DNA of 64,000 nucleotides from Actinokineospora diospyrosa (lineage in GTDB: Bacteria; Actinomycetota; Actinomycetes; Mycobacteriales; Pseudonocardiaceae), in assembly GCF_024171925.1 (NCBI RefSeq), contig NZ_JAMTCO010000008.1:248001-312000 (forward strand), given 5' to 3'. The stretch's first letter is position 1. The number at the start of each line of letters is the position of its first letter. The notes under the pieces are model-generated. The model ran no database searches. It worked only from the letters and a program-made list of their open reading frames with translations, and was not told the DNA's origin. A program made the position numbers and the translations under genes. Positions 44,109 to 53,301 of this stretch are shown here, in pieces.

Positions 44109-44987
44109 TCACCGCGACAGCAGTGTGCGCGCGATGGTCGCCTGGATCGGGTCGAGTGCCCGGTCGCCGTCGTGGATGGACCAGAGGGTGTTCTGCAGGG
44201 CGCGGGCCAGGGTCCACGCGGCGGCGACGGCGCGGTCCAGGGTCAGGACCTCGGTCAGCAGGTCGAACCGGTACCGCAGCGAGACGACGTCGGTGACGGC
44301 GTTGTCCAGGGACGGCATCAGGTCGAAGGCGGGGTGACCGCTGATCGGCTTGGGGTCGATCGCCAGCCACGGGGCTCGATCGCCTGCCAGGACGTTGTCG
44401 TAGTGCAGGTCCCAGTGCAGCAGCGTGTCCCCCGGCTCGGTGACCACGTCCGCCAAGGCGTCGGCGCAGGCATGGGCCAGGGCGCGGTCGGCGGCGGTGG
44501 TGAGGCGGTCGAGCAGCGGACGTTCGGCGAGCATGGCGGTCGCGATGCCGGTCAGGGTGCGGATGCCAGGTGGGGCCGGGACGTGCAGGTGGGACAAGAG
44601 GTCCGCGATGACGCTAATGGCCTTGTCGGCGGGCAGCGCGCTAAGAGGGCTGGCCGCGTCGAGGCGCTCCAAGAGCATGGCGCCGGTTGGGGTGTGGTGA
44701 TCGAGCAGGCGGACGGCGGAGTTGCCGGACCAGTGGCGCAGGGCGAGGTGTTCGCCGTCGTTCTCCTCGTCGCTGGGCTGCAGCTTGAGGACCGCGGGGG
44801 TTCCGTCGGCGCGAGTGGCGGGGATGACGAGAGCGACCATGCCGTGACGGGCTGGGCCGTCGGGGCGCAGGTCCCAGTGGTCGAGCATGGCGGTTGCCAG
44901 GGTGGGCAGCGCGGACAGCCATGGGAGGTGTTCGGGGCTCTGCTTGGCGTAAGAGGCCGCGAGCGCGTCGGGCACGGTGATGGGCAT
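44109..44987 (-). CDS. Aminoglycoside phosphotransferase, streptomycin 6-phosphotransferase-like
   Basis: The 292-residue kinase fold shows the catalytic loop LLHWDLHYDNVLAG (HxDxxxxN) and the metal-binding LAIDPKP (~220). It resembles APH(6)/hydroxyurea-resistance kinases, which phosphorylate streptomycin-like aminoglycosides. The ATG at 44987 has AGGAGAA seven bases upstream. It lies before the RAE and is not under its control. Substrate is unproven. Confidence 0.85.
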   Translation of the reverse strand: MPITVPDALAASYAKQSPEHLPWLSALPTLATAMLDHWDLRPDGPARHGMVALVIPATRADGTPAVLKLQPSDEENDGEHLALRHWSGNSAVRLLDHHTPTGAMLLERLDAASPLSALPADKAISVIADLLSHLHVPAPPGIRTLTGIATAMLAERPLLDRLTTAADRALAHACADALADVVTEPGDTLLHWDLHYDNVLAGDRAPWLAIDPKPISGHPAFDLMPSLDNAVTDVVSLRYRFDLLTEVLTLDRAVAAAWTLARALQNTLWSIHDGDRALDPIQATIARTLLSR

Positions 44988-45153
44988 GACTGGTTCTCCT
45001 TCGCGGGGGGTGGGGCTGATGGGCGAAGGAGCGGTGGTGGGGCGCGAGGTCAACGACGCATGGGGCCCAGTCTAGTGGGCTGGGACGGGCGTTGGTCGTG
45101 TGTCGGTGAGTCCGTGGCGTCGGGGGTGCGGTGGGCTGCTAGCCGTGCGTCTG

Positions 45154-45180
45154 GCTCGGTAGGACTTGTCGTGCGTGGGG
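45154..45180 (+). mobile_element. Decayed end of the 145-bp palindromic element
   Basis: GCTCGGTAGGACTTGTCGTG and the following CGTGGGG match the outer 31-bp repeat of the element, with a four-base deletion and a few changes. A GCTCGATGG is also seen at 45238. This appears to be a remnant of a third copy, 110 bases before the intact copy 2. Confidence 0.45.
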
Positions 45181-45290
45181 GCCAGCGCCTGCATGGCTGC
45201 AAAGCGGTGTGTCCGTGCTGGGGCTGGGAGTGCGGTTGGCTCGATGGCGCCGAGCATCGACGGGGTCCGCGGTGGTTGCTAGTGCGGTTG

Positions 45291-45435
45291 GCTCGATGGG
45301 GCGAACTTGTTTTGCGCGGGGCCCCTGCAACACCCGTGACAGGACCGCAAAGCAGGGGCCGAAAAGCATGGCCCTGCTGCGAGGCGACGCTACGGGTGTT
45401 GTCCCCCCACGCAAAACAAGTCCGCCCCATCGAGC
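45291..45435 (-). mobile_element. 145-bp palindromic element with 31-bp terminal inverted repeats, copy 2
   Basis: Termini 45291-45321 and 45405-45435 are 31-base inverted repeats with two mismatches. Length is identical to copy 1 at 37769-37913 and the interior (ACACCCGTAGCGT, CCCCTGCTTTGCGGT) matches it in inverse orientation. Surrounding sequence from 44988 to 45566 has no recognised gene, only this element and the fragment before it. Confidence 0.75.
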
Positions 45436-45526
45436 AAGAACAGGGGTGGGGTTGGTGGGGGCGGGGACGTCGCGCACAGAGTCGAGCTGCCATAGGGCAG
45501 AAGCCGAAGGCCATGGCTCTATAGAC

Positions 45527-45543
45527 CCCCTGGGGACCAGGGG
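45527..45543. terminator. Small GC hairpin after the ABC exporter
   Basis: CCCCTGG at 45527-45533 pairs with CCAGGGG at 45537-45543 around a three-base loop. It lies 24 bases past the stop of the - strand exporter gene. Confidence 0.5.
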
Positions 45544-45566
45544 TGGGCGCCGGGATGTGTTGGGTG

Positions 45567-47309
45567 TTAGGCGAGCGCGGCGTCCTCCTCTGGGATGCGT
45601 AGCGACTCGACCAGTTCGCGATAGAGGCTGTCGTTGGTGAGTAGTTCGGCGTGGGTGCCGCGGGCGCGGACTCGGCCGTCGGCCATGACGATGATGGTGT
45701 CGGCGTCGACGACGGTGGAGAGGCGGTGGGCGATGGTGACTACGGCGGCGCGGGAGGCGTGGTCACGGATGACGTCGTGCAGTGCTGCTTCGGTCAGGCC
45801 GTCGACCTGGGCGGTGGCCTCGTCGAGCAGCAGTACGTCCGGGTCGGTCAGCACGGCCCGTGCCAACGCGATGCGTTGGCGCTGCCCGCCGGAGACAGAG
45901 GTACCGGACAGCGGGGTGTCCAAGCCCTCCGGCAACGTGTCGGCGAGCGTGTCCAGCCGGACGGCCGCTAGAGCGCGTTGCAGTTCGTCCTCGCTGGCCG
46001 AGGGGTGGGAGAAGAGGAGGTTGTCGCGGATCGTGCCCGGCACCACCGGGGTCTCCTGCTCGACATAGGCCAGGTGTGTGCGGATGTCAGCGTGGGTGAG
46101 GTCGCCGTAGGGGATTCCGTTGACTCGCATCGTGCCCTCTTGGGGTTCCAGGAACCGCAGGATCAGCGAGAACAAGGTGGTCTTACCCGCCCCGGAGGGC
46201 CCCACGATCGCGGTGTGCCCCACGCGGGGGATCGCGAGGTCGATGCCCCGCACCGCGGGAGCGGCGTCCGGCCCGTACGCCGCGGTGATCCCCCGCAATT
46301 CGAGCACCGGCCCAGGAACCGGCACGGTAGCGCTACCGGCCGTCCCTCCGGCCTCTATCGGCAAGTCGTCGATGTCGCGGATCCGGCCCGCGGCGGCGAT
46401 CCCGTTCTGCAGTGCGGTGACGTTCTGGCTCAACGTGGTCACCGGGTCCATCAGCCCGAACGCGTAGAGCAGGAACGCGATCAGCGTCGACACCGCGAGT
46501 TCGCCGTCGGCGACCCGCCACGCGCCGAGGCCCAGGATGAGGATGATCGCCAGGTTGATGCCCGACCAGGCGATCGCCCACGCGGTGGCCTCCCGGCGCA
46601 CCGCCCGCACACCGTGGTGCGCCGCGGCGCGGGCGTCGGTGATGATCCGCGCGCTCTGCCGGTCCTCGGCGCGGCTGGCCTTGACCGTGCGCACCGCGTG
46701 CAGCGCGCCCTCCAGGGTGCCGCCGAGCGCGCCGATGTGCGCCTGCGCCTTCTCCTTGGCGACCGCGATCGCGGGCATGAGCAGCCCGAACAGGACCGCG
46801 ATCACCACGACCGCGCCGACCGTGGTCAGGAACAGCACCACGTCCAGCGCCGCCATCAGCACCAGCGTGCCGATCAGCATCACCACGCCGTTGATCAGGC
46901 CGATCACGCTGGAGGTCGCGGCCTCGCGCAGCAGCAGCGTGTCGGAGGTGACCCGGGTGACCATCTCGCCGACCGGGCGGGTGCTGATCGCCGGGACGGT
47001 CGCGCGGAAGAACCGGTGGACCATGGACTCGCGGGCGTCGAGCACGACGCGCTCGCCGAGGGTGCCCAGCATGATCCACTGGGCGACCCACATGCAGGCG
47101 CCGACCACCAGCAGCACCAGCATCAGGGTGATCGGGCCGCTCAGGCCGCCGTCGGCGCTGAGGGAGTCCAGGACCCACTTGGTGGCCAGCGGGGTGGCCA
47201 GGCCGACGCCGGACCCGGCGAGGGCGAGCAGGAGCGCGACGGCGAGCCGGGCGCGGTGCGGACGGGCGAAGGACCAGAGGACGCGAAGTCGCCCTTTCGG
47301 AACGCTCAT
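45567..47309 (-). CDS. ABC multidrug exporter, half-size (fused membrane and ATPase domains)
   Basis: A 580-residue type-IV ABC exporter. The first ~310 residues carry six helices; the ATPase domain has Walker A GPSGAGKTTLFSL (~375), the ABC signature SGTSVSGGQRQRIALARAVL (~475), Walker B DVLLLDEATAQVD, and the switch His in VTIAHRLSTV. It works as a homodimer exporting drugs or lipids. The ATG is six bases from a perfect palindrome and the gene is divergent from a TetR regulator, which almost certainly represses it. Confidence 0.93.
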   Translation of the reverse strand: MSVPKGRLRVLWSFARPHRARLAVALLLALAGSGVGLATPLATKWVLDSLSADGGLSGPITLMLVLLVVGACMWVAQWIMLGTLGERVVLDARESMVHRFFRATVPAISTRPVGEMVTRVTSDTLLLREAATSSVIGLINGVVMLIGTLVLMAALDVVLFLTTVGAVVVIAVLFGLLMPAIAVAKEKAQAHIGALGGTLEGALHAVRTVKASRAEDRQSARIITDARAAAHHGVRAVRREATAWAIAWSGINLAIILILGLGAWRVADGELAVSTLIAFLLYAFGLMDPVTTLSQNVTALQNGIAAAGRIRDIDDLPIEAGGTAGSATVPVPGPVLELRGITAAYGPDAAPAVRGIDLAIPRVGHTAIVGPSGAGKTTLFSLILRFLEPQEGTMRVNGIPYGDLTHADIRTHLAYVEQETPVVPGTIRDNLLFSHPSASEDELQRALAAVRLDTLADTLPEGLDTPLSGTSVSGGQRQRIALARAVLTDPDVLLLDEATAQVDGLTEAALHDVIRDHASRAAVVTIAHRLSTVVDADTIIVMADGRVRARGTHAELLTNDSLYRELVESLRIPEEDAALA

Positions 47310-47315
47310 GCCTAC

Positions 47316-47339
47316 TAGTGGAACATCGATGTTCCACTA
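47316..47339. promoter_or_regulatory. 24-bp perfect palindrome, TetR operator
   Basis: The left half-site TAGTGGAACATC is followed directly by its exact reverse complement GATGTTCCACTA. It is 7 bases upstream of the exporter start and 50 upstream of the TetR start, so one dimer site (or two overlapping dimers) could repress both genes. AACATCGATGTT resembles other TetR sites. Confidence 0.9.
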
Positions 47340-47388
47340 CGGTCAACCCGGATACCGCTCTGGGCACACAGCGCCTAGGCTTGATCGG

Positions 47389-47952
47389 GTGGACGTGCAC
47401 ACCGCAGCCGAGACCGGCACCAGGGCCCGCACCCGGCGGGCGATCCTCGACGCCGCCGTCACCGTGCTCACCGCCGACCCGGCCGCGGCCCTGGCCGACA
47501 TCGCCGCCGCCGCGGGCGTCGGCCGCACGACGGTGCACCGCTACTTCCCCGAGCGCGCCGAACTGCTCACCGCGCTCAGCAAGCACGTCTGGGACCAGGT
47601 CGTCGAGGCCACCCACCGGGCCCGGCTCGACGAGGGCACCGCAGCGCAGGCGCTGGGCAGGCTCTGCCAGGAGTACTTCGACCTGGGCACCGTGCTCACG
47701 CTGGTGTTCAACGACCCCGCCCAGGCCGAGACGTGGGACGAGTGCAGCCCCACCGACCTCGCCGTGCTCGACCTCATCGGCCGCGGCCACCGCGACGGCA
47801 CCATCGACCCCGCCTTCAGCGCCGCCTGGGTCCGCGACCTGCTCTGGGCCCTGCTCTACTCGGCCTGGCAGCAGTCCACCACCGGCCAGGTGTCGCGCCA
47901 CGACGCCCTCGACGCCTGCCTGCGCGCCCTGCGCAAGGTCATCGCCCCGTGA
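47389..47952 (+). CDS. TetR-family transcriptional regulator
   Basis: The 187-residue protein starts with the canonical TetR HTH (RARTRRAILDAAVTVLTADPAAALADIAAAAGVGRTTVHRYFPERAELLTAL, residues 10-60); the rest is an all-helical ligand domain. The GTG at 47389 fits the family length. It is divergent from the exporter across the palindrome and overlaps the methyltransferase start by 4 bases (GTGA), so the two are co-translated. Confidence 0.92.
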   Translation: MDVHTAAETGTRARTRRAILDAAVTVLTADPAAALADIAAAAGVGRTTVHRYFPERAELLTALSKHVWDQVVEATHRARLDEGTAAQALGRLCQEYFDLGTVLTLVFNDPAQAETWDECSPTDLAVLDLIGRGHRDGTIDPAFSAAWVRDLLWALLYSAWQQSTTGQVSRHDALDACLRALRKVIAP

Positions 47953-48665
47953 CCGCGGGCCCGGACCCCGTGTTCGCCGACCCCCGCCTGGTCGCGGTCT
48001 ACGACGCCTTCGACGGCCCTCGTGACGACCTCGACGCCTACCTCGCGATCGTCACCGAACTCGGCGCCACCAGCGTGCTCGACCTGGGCTGCGGCACCGG
48101 GAACCTCGCCGCGCTGCTGGTGGCCCGCGGCATCGACGTGGTCGGCGTCGACCCCGCCGAGGCGTCCCTGGCACTGGCCCGCGCCAAGGTCCCCACCGCC
48201 CGCTTCCGCCACGGCGACGTGTCGGCCGCCGCGGACCTGGCCGTCGACCTGGTGACCATGACCGGCAACGTCGCCCAGGTCTTCCGCACCGACCCCGACT
48301 GGTCCACCACCCTGACCGGCGCCCACACCGCCACCCGCCCCGGCGGCCACCTGGTCTTCGAGACCCGCCGCCCCGAACGCCGCGCCTGGCGCGAGTGGGA
48401 CACCCAGGTCACCCTCGACATCCCCGTTATCGGCGTGGTCGAGCAACACCGGGTGGTCACCACCGTCGACCTGCCGCTCGTGACCTTCGACAGCACCTAC
48501 CACTTCCCCGACGGCACGGTGATCACCTCAAGCTCCACCCTCCGCTTCCGAGACCGCGCCGAACTGGAACACGACCTGACCACCCACGGCTACCAGGTCC
48601 TCGACATCCGCGAAGCCCCCGACCGCCCAGGCAAGGAGTTCGTCGTCCTCGCCCAAGCCCTATAG
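47949..48665 (+). CDS. SAM-dependent class I methyltransferase
   Basis: A 238-residue protein with the SAM-binding motif VLDLGCGTGNLAALL (~43-57), the acidic ribose contact in VVGVDPAEASLALA (~65), and DLVTMTGNVAQVF as motif II. It lacks a nucleic-acid binding domain and looks like a small-molecule methyltransferase. It begins inside the TetR stop, so it may belong to the same resistance or export module. Confidence 0.87.
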   Translation: MTAGPDPVFADPRLVAVYDAFDGPRDDLDAYLAIVTELGATSVLDLGCGTGNLAALLVARGIDVVGVDPAEASLALARAKVPTARFRHGDVSAAADLAVDLVTMTGNVAQVFRTDPDWSTTLTGAHTATRPGGHLVFETRRPERRAWREWDTQVTLDIPVIGVVEQHRVVTTVDLPLVTFDSTYHFPDGTVITSSSTLRFRDRAELEHDLTTHGYQVLDIREAPDRPGKEFVVLAQAL

Positions 48666-48678
48666 GACTGCAGGTGCC

Positions 48679-49416
48679 GTGTCGTCGGATGTGAGCAGGG
48701 CCGAGCGCGCGCTTCATCGCAGAGCGGGCTGGGCATGCGACGCCGCGCAGCAAGCCGGTGTCCCGGGCAGTTTCCGTGCGTGGGAGCGAGCGGGCGTGTT
48801 GGCCGTTGCGGCCACTGACCCCGCGTTGGGCTTCCTCTCGACAGTGTCCGGCGTGACCATCGAGACGATTCACGCAGCAATCGACCTAGTAGCTGCCGAG
48901 GGCAACAGGCCAGCACTGGTGGTGCCGACAGGACTCGGGGAGGCGCTGCTGTTGCGGGCGGGGTTCGTGCGCGCGGCAGACCGTCTCCTGGCGCTAAAGC
49001 CACTGACGACCCAGCCCCGCGTCGCGGTCGACATCATCGAAGTGACTGCGGACGACGCATTCCTGGATGTGCTGATGGCCGGGTACGAGGTGGACGGACC
49101 GGTCGCCGCGTTCATCCGGGCAGAACACCGACTGCCGATGATGCGGCGGTTCCTGGCCGTGGCGCGGGGAAAGCCGATCGCCGCCGCCGCCCTGACGATC
49201 CACGGCGACGTCGCGGTCCTCGGAGGCGCCTCGACCCTGCCTGCCCACCGAGGCCACGGCGCCCAGTCACAGCTACTGCGCCACCGCCTCCACGTCGCCA
49301 CCGACGCGGGATGCACGCTCGCGGTCGCCACCGCCCGCCCCGGCTCCGTGAGCGCCGCCAACCTGGCACGAGCGGGATTCCATATCCAGCACCGCGCAAC
49401 GTGGAAGAGGAACTGA
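48679..49416 (+). CDS. GNAT-family acetyltransferase
   Basis: In the 245-residue protein, the C-terminal half has the acetyl-CoA core: FLAVARGKPIAAAALTIHGDVAVLGGASTLPAHRGHGAQSQLLRHRL, where HRGHGAQ is the P-loop (Q/RxxGxG/A). The last strand ends NLARAGFHIQHRATWKR. The N-terminal half is a degenerate copy of the same fold. The acceptor is unknown. The start is a GTG 13 bases after the methyltransferase stop and may be in the same transcript. Confidence 0.82.
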   Translation: MSSDVSRAERALHRRAGWACDAAQQAGVPGSFRAWERAGVLAVAATDPALGFLSTVSGVTIETIHAAIDLVAAEGNRPALVVPTGLGEALLLRAGFVRAADRLLALKPLTTQPRVAVDIIEVTADDAFLDVLMAGYEVDGPVAAFIRAEHRLPMMRRFLAVARGKPIAAAALTIHGDVAVLGGASTLPAHRGHGAQSQLLRHRLHVATDAGCTLAVATARPGSVSAANLARAGFHIQHRATWKRN

Positions 49417-49625
49417 CCGGCTTCCTAGCGCAGCGCTGATCGACACGGCGAGCTGAAGGAGCGGAATCGCCCACGACGGTTCGGCCACGGCGTGCGCCGG
49501 GCGAGGCTGGATCTGCGGCCTCGCATGCGTGAGCGGCGAGAAGCTCCCTGGGCGGCACCACAAGGTCCGCCTGCTCGATGAACACGTCTTCGGCACACCC
49601 GCGCTGAGTGCTGGCCCCGCCAGGG

Positions 49626-50555
49626 CTACACCTCCCGGGCAGGGCGGAGGACCTGGCGCACGGCGCCGCGGAGCCAGCGGTGGGCGCCGTCGGCGGTGTG
49701 GCGGGGGTGCCAGGCCATGCCGATCGTCAGGGGCGGCAGAGGAAGCGGGATGTCCAGGAGGCGGAGTCCCATGGCGTGGGCTGCGTCGCTCAACGGGGAC
49801 GGGGGCTCGCCCGGTAGGGCGGTCGGCACCAGGCAGACCACCTCGCCGACAGCGGCCAGTGCCATCGCGGCCAGGTGACCGGGCAGCACGACAGTGACCC
49901 GCCTGCTGAGCCCGCGCTCCGCCAACGCCACGTCCAGCGGGCCGGTGAAGCGCCCCCGCCGACTGACCGCCACGTGCTCGGCCGCGGCCAACCGCTCAGG
50001 CGTCAAGATCCCCTCGGCGAGCGGGTGCCCGGCCCGGACGCCCGCCGCCATCCGCAGGGTCACCAACTCCTCGACCTGGGTCTCCGGGTCGACGTGGTCG
50101 ATGGCACCGATCTCCAGGTCGGTCCGACCCTCGCGCAGCGCCGGGCCCGCCTCCCACTCCTCGGCCAGCACCCGCAACGACACCCCCGGCGCCCGCAGCC
50201 GGGCGAGCCCCAGCAACCCCGGGGCCAGCGCCGTGCCGACCAGGTCCGAGGCCTGGACGGTGAACGTGCGGCGCAGCGCGGCGAGGTCGATCCCGCCGCT
50301 CGGGGTGAGCAGCGTCGTCAGAGCGCGCACCACCGCGGCCGCTTCCTCCCGCAAGGCCTCGGCGCGCGGCGTGGGCACCATCGCCTGCCCGGCCCGCACC
50401 AGCAGCGGGTCCTGCAACACCCGGCGCAACCGGGCCAGGGTGCGGCTCATCGCCGCGGGCGAGGTGCGCAGCCGCGCAGCGGCCCGGGTGACGCTCTGCT
50501 CGGTCAGCAGGGCGTCGAGGGCGACCGCAAGGTTGGCGTCGAGGGTTGGGCTCAC
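49626..50555 (-). CDS. LysR-family transcriptional regulator
   Basis: A 309-residue LysR protein with the N-terminal winged HTH (ALDALLTEQSVTRAAARLRTSPAAMSRTLARLRRVLQDPLLVR, residues ~10-52) and an effector-binding domain of the NodD/LinR sub-group (IGAIDHVDPETQVEELVTLRMAAGVRAGHPLA). It is divergent from the NmrA-like gene across 114 bases and probably controls it, the usual LysR arrangement. Confidence 0.93.
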   Translation of the reverse strand: MSPTLDANLAVALDALLTEQSVTRAAARLRTSPAAMSRTLARLRRVLQDPLLVRAGQAMVPTPRAEALREEAAAVVRALTTLLTPSGGIDLAALRRTFTVQASDLVGTALAPGLLGLARLRAPGVSLRVLAEEWEAGPALREGRTDLEIGAIDHVDPETQVEELVTLRMAAGVRAGHPLAEGILTPERLAAAEHVAVSRRGRFTGPLDVALAERGLSRRVTVVLPGHLAAMALAAVGEVVCLVPTALPGEPPSPLSDAAHAMGLRLLDIPLPLPPLTIGMAWHPRHTADGAHRWLRGAVRQVLRPAREV

Positions 50556-50669
50556 CAGCGTTGTTCCGTTTCAGGCAATGATTGGATGCTGAAGTTCCCA
50601 TTGTGGCAACACGACCGGGGTCCGCACGATGGCGGGGCGCACGAACCCCACCGAGACCGCGAGGTTGTC

Positions 50670-51560
50670 ATGATCGTCATCACCGCCCCCACCGGGAACA
50701 TCGGCAGGCGGCTGCTCCCCCTGCTCCTCGACGCGGGCGCGCGGCTGCGCGTCGTGGTCCGCGACCCCGACCGGCTCCCCGAGACCGTGCGCGGCGCCGT
50801 CGAGGTGATCACCGGCTCGCACGGCGACCCCGAGACCGTCGACCGCGCGTTCACCGGTGCCGACGCCGTGTTCTGGCTCGTGCCACCGGACGCCTCCCGC
50901 ACCCCCGAGGACGCCTACAGCGGCTTCACCCGCCCCGCCGCGCGCGCGTTCGCCACCCACGGCGTCAGCCACGTCGTCGGCGTCTCCGCACTCGGCCGCG
51001 GCACCCCGCAGGCCGCCCACGCCGGGCTGGTCACCGCCTCCCTCGCGATGGACGACCTCATCGCCGACACCGGCGTCGCCTACCGCGCCCTGGCCAACCC
51101 GTCCTTCTTCGAGAACCTGCTGGAGGACGCCGACTCGATCCGCGAGCACGGCGTCTTCACCGACACCCTCGCCCCGGATCACCCGGCCCCACTGGTCGCC
51201 GTCGCCGACATCGCCGCGGCCGCCGCCGCACTCCTGCTGGACCGCTCCTGGACCGGCGTCGACAGCGTCGCGGTCCTCGGCCCGCAGGATCTCTCTCCCA
51301 ACGACCTGGCCCGCATCATGACCGAGGAACTGGGCCGCCCGGTCCGCTACCAGCGCGAATCGCTAGACGACCTGCGGACCACCATGCTTGCCTACGGCCT
51401 CAACGCCGCGTTCGTCGAAGCCATGGTCGACATGAAGCGCGCCAAGGACCACGGCCTCGACACCTGGCCCGACCACGCACCACGCACAGGCACCACCTTC
51501 GCCCACTGGTGCGCGCAAACCCTCAAACCCGTCCTGAACGGCACCGTCGATGCGCACTGA
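50670..51560 (+). CDS. NmrA-like NAD(P)H-binding reductase
   Basis: The 296-residue protein starts MIVITAPTGNIGRRLLPLLLDAG, with the G-x2-G-x2-G Rossmann motif of atypical SDRs, and lacks the Tyr-Lys pair. Other blocks are AVFWLVPPDASRT, SHVVGVSALGRG and AYRALANPSFFENLL, typical of NAD(P)-dependent quinone reductase or NmrA redox sensors. The ATG at 50670 was chosen for its family start and the GAGG upstream. Confidence 0.9.
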   Translation: MIVITAPTGNIGRRLLPLLLDAGARLRVVVRDPDRLPETVRGAVEVITGSHGDPETVDRAFTGADAVFWLVPPDASRTPEDAYSGFTRPAARAFATHGVSHVVGVSALGRGTPQAAHAGLVTASLAMDDLIADTGVAYRALANPSFFENLLEDADSIREHGVFTDTLAPDHPAPLVAVADIAAAAAALLLDRSWTGVDSVAVLGPQDLSPNDLARIMTEELGRPVRYQRESLDDLRTTMLAYGLNAAFVEAMVDMKRAKDHGLDTWPDHAPRTGTTFAHWCAQTLKPVLNGTVDAH

Positions 51561-51704
51561 CCGCACCGACCCGCCGATCACCGCGTTCATGCTGGTCAAG
51601 ACCACCCCGAGTGACGGGTCAGCAGGCTTCTGGCCGGGGGCCTCTCTGGTCGTCGAGTCGGATCGTGCTCGCGCGGATCGGCCGATCGCGGTGAGGCTGA
51701 AGGA

Positions 51705-52683
51705 TCAGGCGGGCCGGGGCGGGTCGACCAGCTCAATGCCGATCGCGACCACGCCGAGGGCTTCGCGTTCGGGCGGGTAGATCTGGCGGATGTTGGCGAG
51801 CTGGTCCTCACGGGTGGCGGTCGGGTTGACCGAGGCGACCGGCTCGTGGTCGAACATCTCCTCGAAGCTGGTGTAGCGGGAGACCTTGGTGACACGGGTC
51901 AGGACGTTGTCGCCCTGGCAGTTGAACCGGATCAGCGAGCCGGGCTTGATGTTGCGGCGGCTGGAGTCGTTGACCCGGATCTCGGTGGTCTTGCGGCCGG
52001 TGGCGATCAGGTCGAAGTAGCGCTTGTAGATGCCCATCTCGTGGGCGCGGACGGCGGGTTCGGTAGGGCGCAGGGACATGAGTCGGCCGAGTTCCTTGAC
52101 GGTGAACGAGCGGAAGAAGTGTTTGGGGTCGGTGAGCAGTTCGCCGACCAGCCACACGAGCGCGTCGACGTAGTCGTCGACGCTGCCCGGCCAGGCGGTG
52201 GTGTCGAGCATCCACGGCTCGACGTCCGGCGGGAGCACCGCGCGACCCTGCTCGCGCAGCAACGACTTCGACAGCTTCGCACCCGTCGGGGCGAGCACCT
52301 GCTGGTGAACACCCGGATCGGCACTCGACCAGCGCGCCGATCTGGTCCTTGCCCAGGGCGTGGAAGTAGGTCTTCTGGTAGGCGTGGTGGGTTTCCGGGT
52401 CCAGGTCGACGGTGTGCGGTGCGTTGTCCAGCGCGCCGAACCGCACGACGGTGTCGGTGGAGAACTCCCGCCGGGCGATCTTCGCGAGCAGGAACGCTGC
52501 GGTCTGCACCAGGTTCGTACCCAGATGCGGTGCGCCGTTGATCTGCGTGCCGACCACGAACTCGATCCGCTTCGGCCGGGCCGCGAGGACGCGGGGCCGC
52601 AGCAGGTCGACCGAGCGCAGCAGCGCGTTCGCCAGGATGCTGTTCGGCGAGATGAGCAGCGCGGGCTTTCCGGTGCGCGACAA
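51705..52683 (-). pseudogene. Class I aminoacyl-tRNA-synthetase-like protein with ASCH domain, frameshifted
   Basis: The first frame (52683 to about 52320) reads KRIEFVVGTQINGAPHLGTN, a HIGH-type motif; the second (to 51705) has APTGAKLSKSLL, a KMSKS-type motif. Both are from one class I synthetase-like core. The second frame continues into an ASCH domain (GIYKRYFDLIATGRKTTEIRVND), a RNA-binding fold. The two halves are joined by a one-base shift near 52300-52325, so a full-length product would need frameshifting. The start is also unclear: a GTGA-coupled GTG at 52693 is in a third frame, and the in-frame start is TTG at 52683. This could be mutation, sequencing error or recoding. Confidence 0.7.
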
Positions 52684-52689
52684 GGATGT

Positions 52690-53301
52690 TCACGCTCCTC
52701 GGCCGGGTTTGGGCAGACGCAGGTTGGCGCAGATGAAGTCCAGCCGGGCCGCGGCGGAGTCGGCGGCGACGAACACCGGCTGGTAGCCCGCGTCGTAGTA
52801 GCCCTGCACGACCAGCTCGTGCACCCGGCGGATCTCCCGGTCCTTGGCCCACACGATGTCGTCCGGGTCCTCGAAGGTGTCCAGTGGATCCAGCACGAAG
52901 ACCTGGTCGTAGCGGTGTCGCGCCGTCGCCTCTTCCAGCTCCGGTGTGGGCTTGAGACCGAAGAACCCCTCCCAGCCGTAGCCGTCGGGGATGCCCCGGT
53001 TGTAGAACCGCACGCCGTGGCTGTGGCCGGTGTACTCGGCGATGAACGCCTCCAGCACCTCCAGGGAGTACTCGCGGCGGTCTTGCTTGAGCAGGTGGCG
53101 GCCGAGGCGGGCGCGGTGCTTGCGGTAGATCTCGCGGCCGGGCTCGTCGACCATGCACGGGATCCCGGCGGCGTGCACGGCGGCGATCAGGTCGTCCTTG
53201 CCGGAACTCGGCCCGCCGGTGATGACGTAGCGGCGCGGCGGGCCTGCCGCGGCCGCGGCGAGCACGCTGGACAAGCCGGGGTTGATGCTGGTCACGGTCA
53301 T
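52690..53301 (-). CDS. P-loop NTPase (AAA_28/NadR-like)
   Basis: The 203-residue protein has VITGGPSSGKDDLIAAVHAAG as Walker A; the residue after Lys35 is Asp, not Ser/Thr, which is notable because that position normally binds Mg. It continues MVDEPGREIYRKH, GIPDGYGWEGFFGL and VFVLDPLDTFEDPDDIVWAKDREIRRVHELV, typical of the AAA_28/NadR kinase-like family. Stop and start overlaps (ATGA with the gene upstream, GTGA with the one below) place it in the middle of a three-gene operon. Confidence 0.82.
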   Translation of the reverse strand: MTVTSINPGLSSVLAAAAAGPPRRYVITGGPSSGKDDLIAAVHAAGIPCMVDEPGREIYRKHRARLGRHLLKQDRREYSLEVLEAFIAEYTGHSHGVRFYNRGIPDGYGWEGFFGLKPTPELEEATARHRYDQVFVLDPLDTFEDPDDIVWAKDREIRRVHELVVQGYYDAGYQPVFVAADSAAARLDFICANLRLPKPGRGA

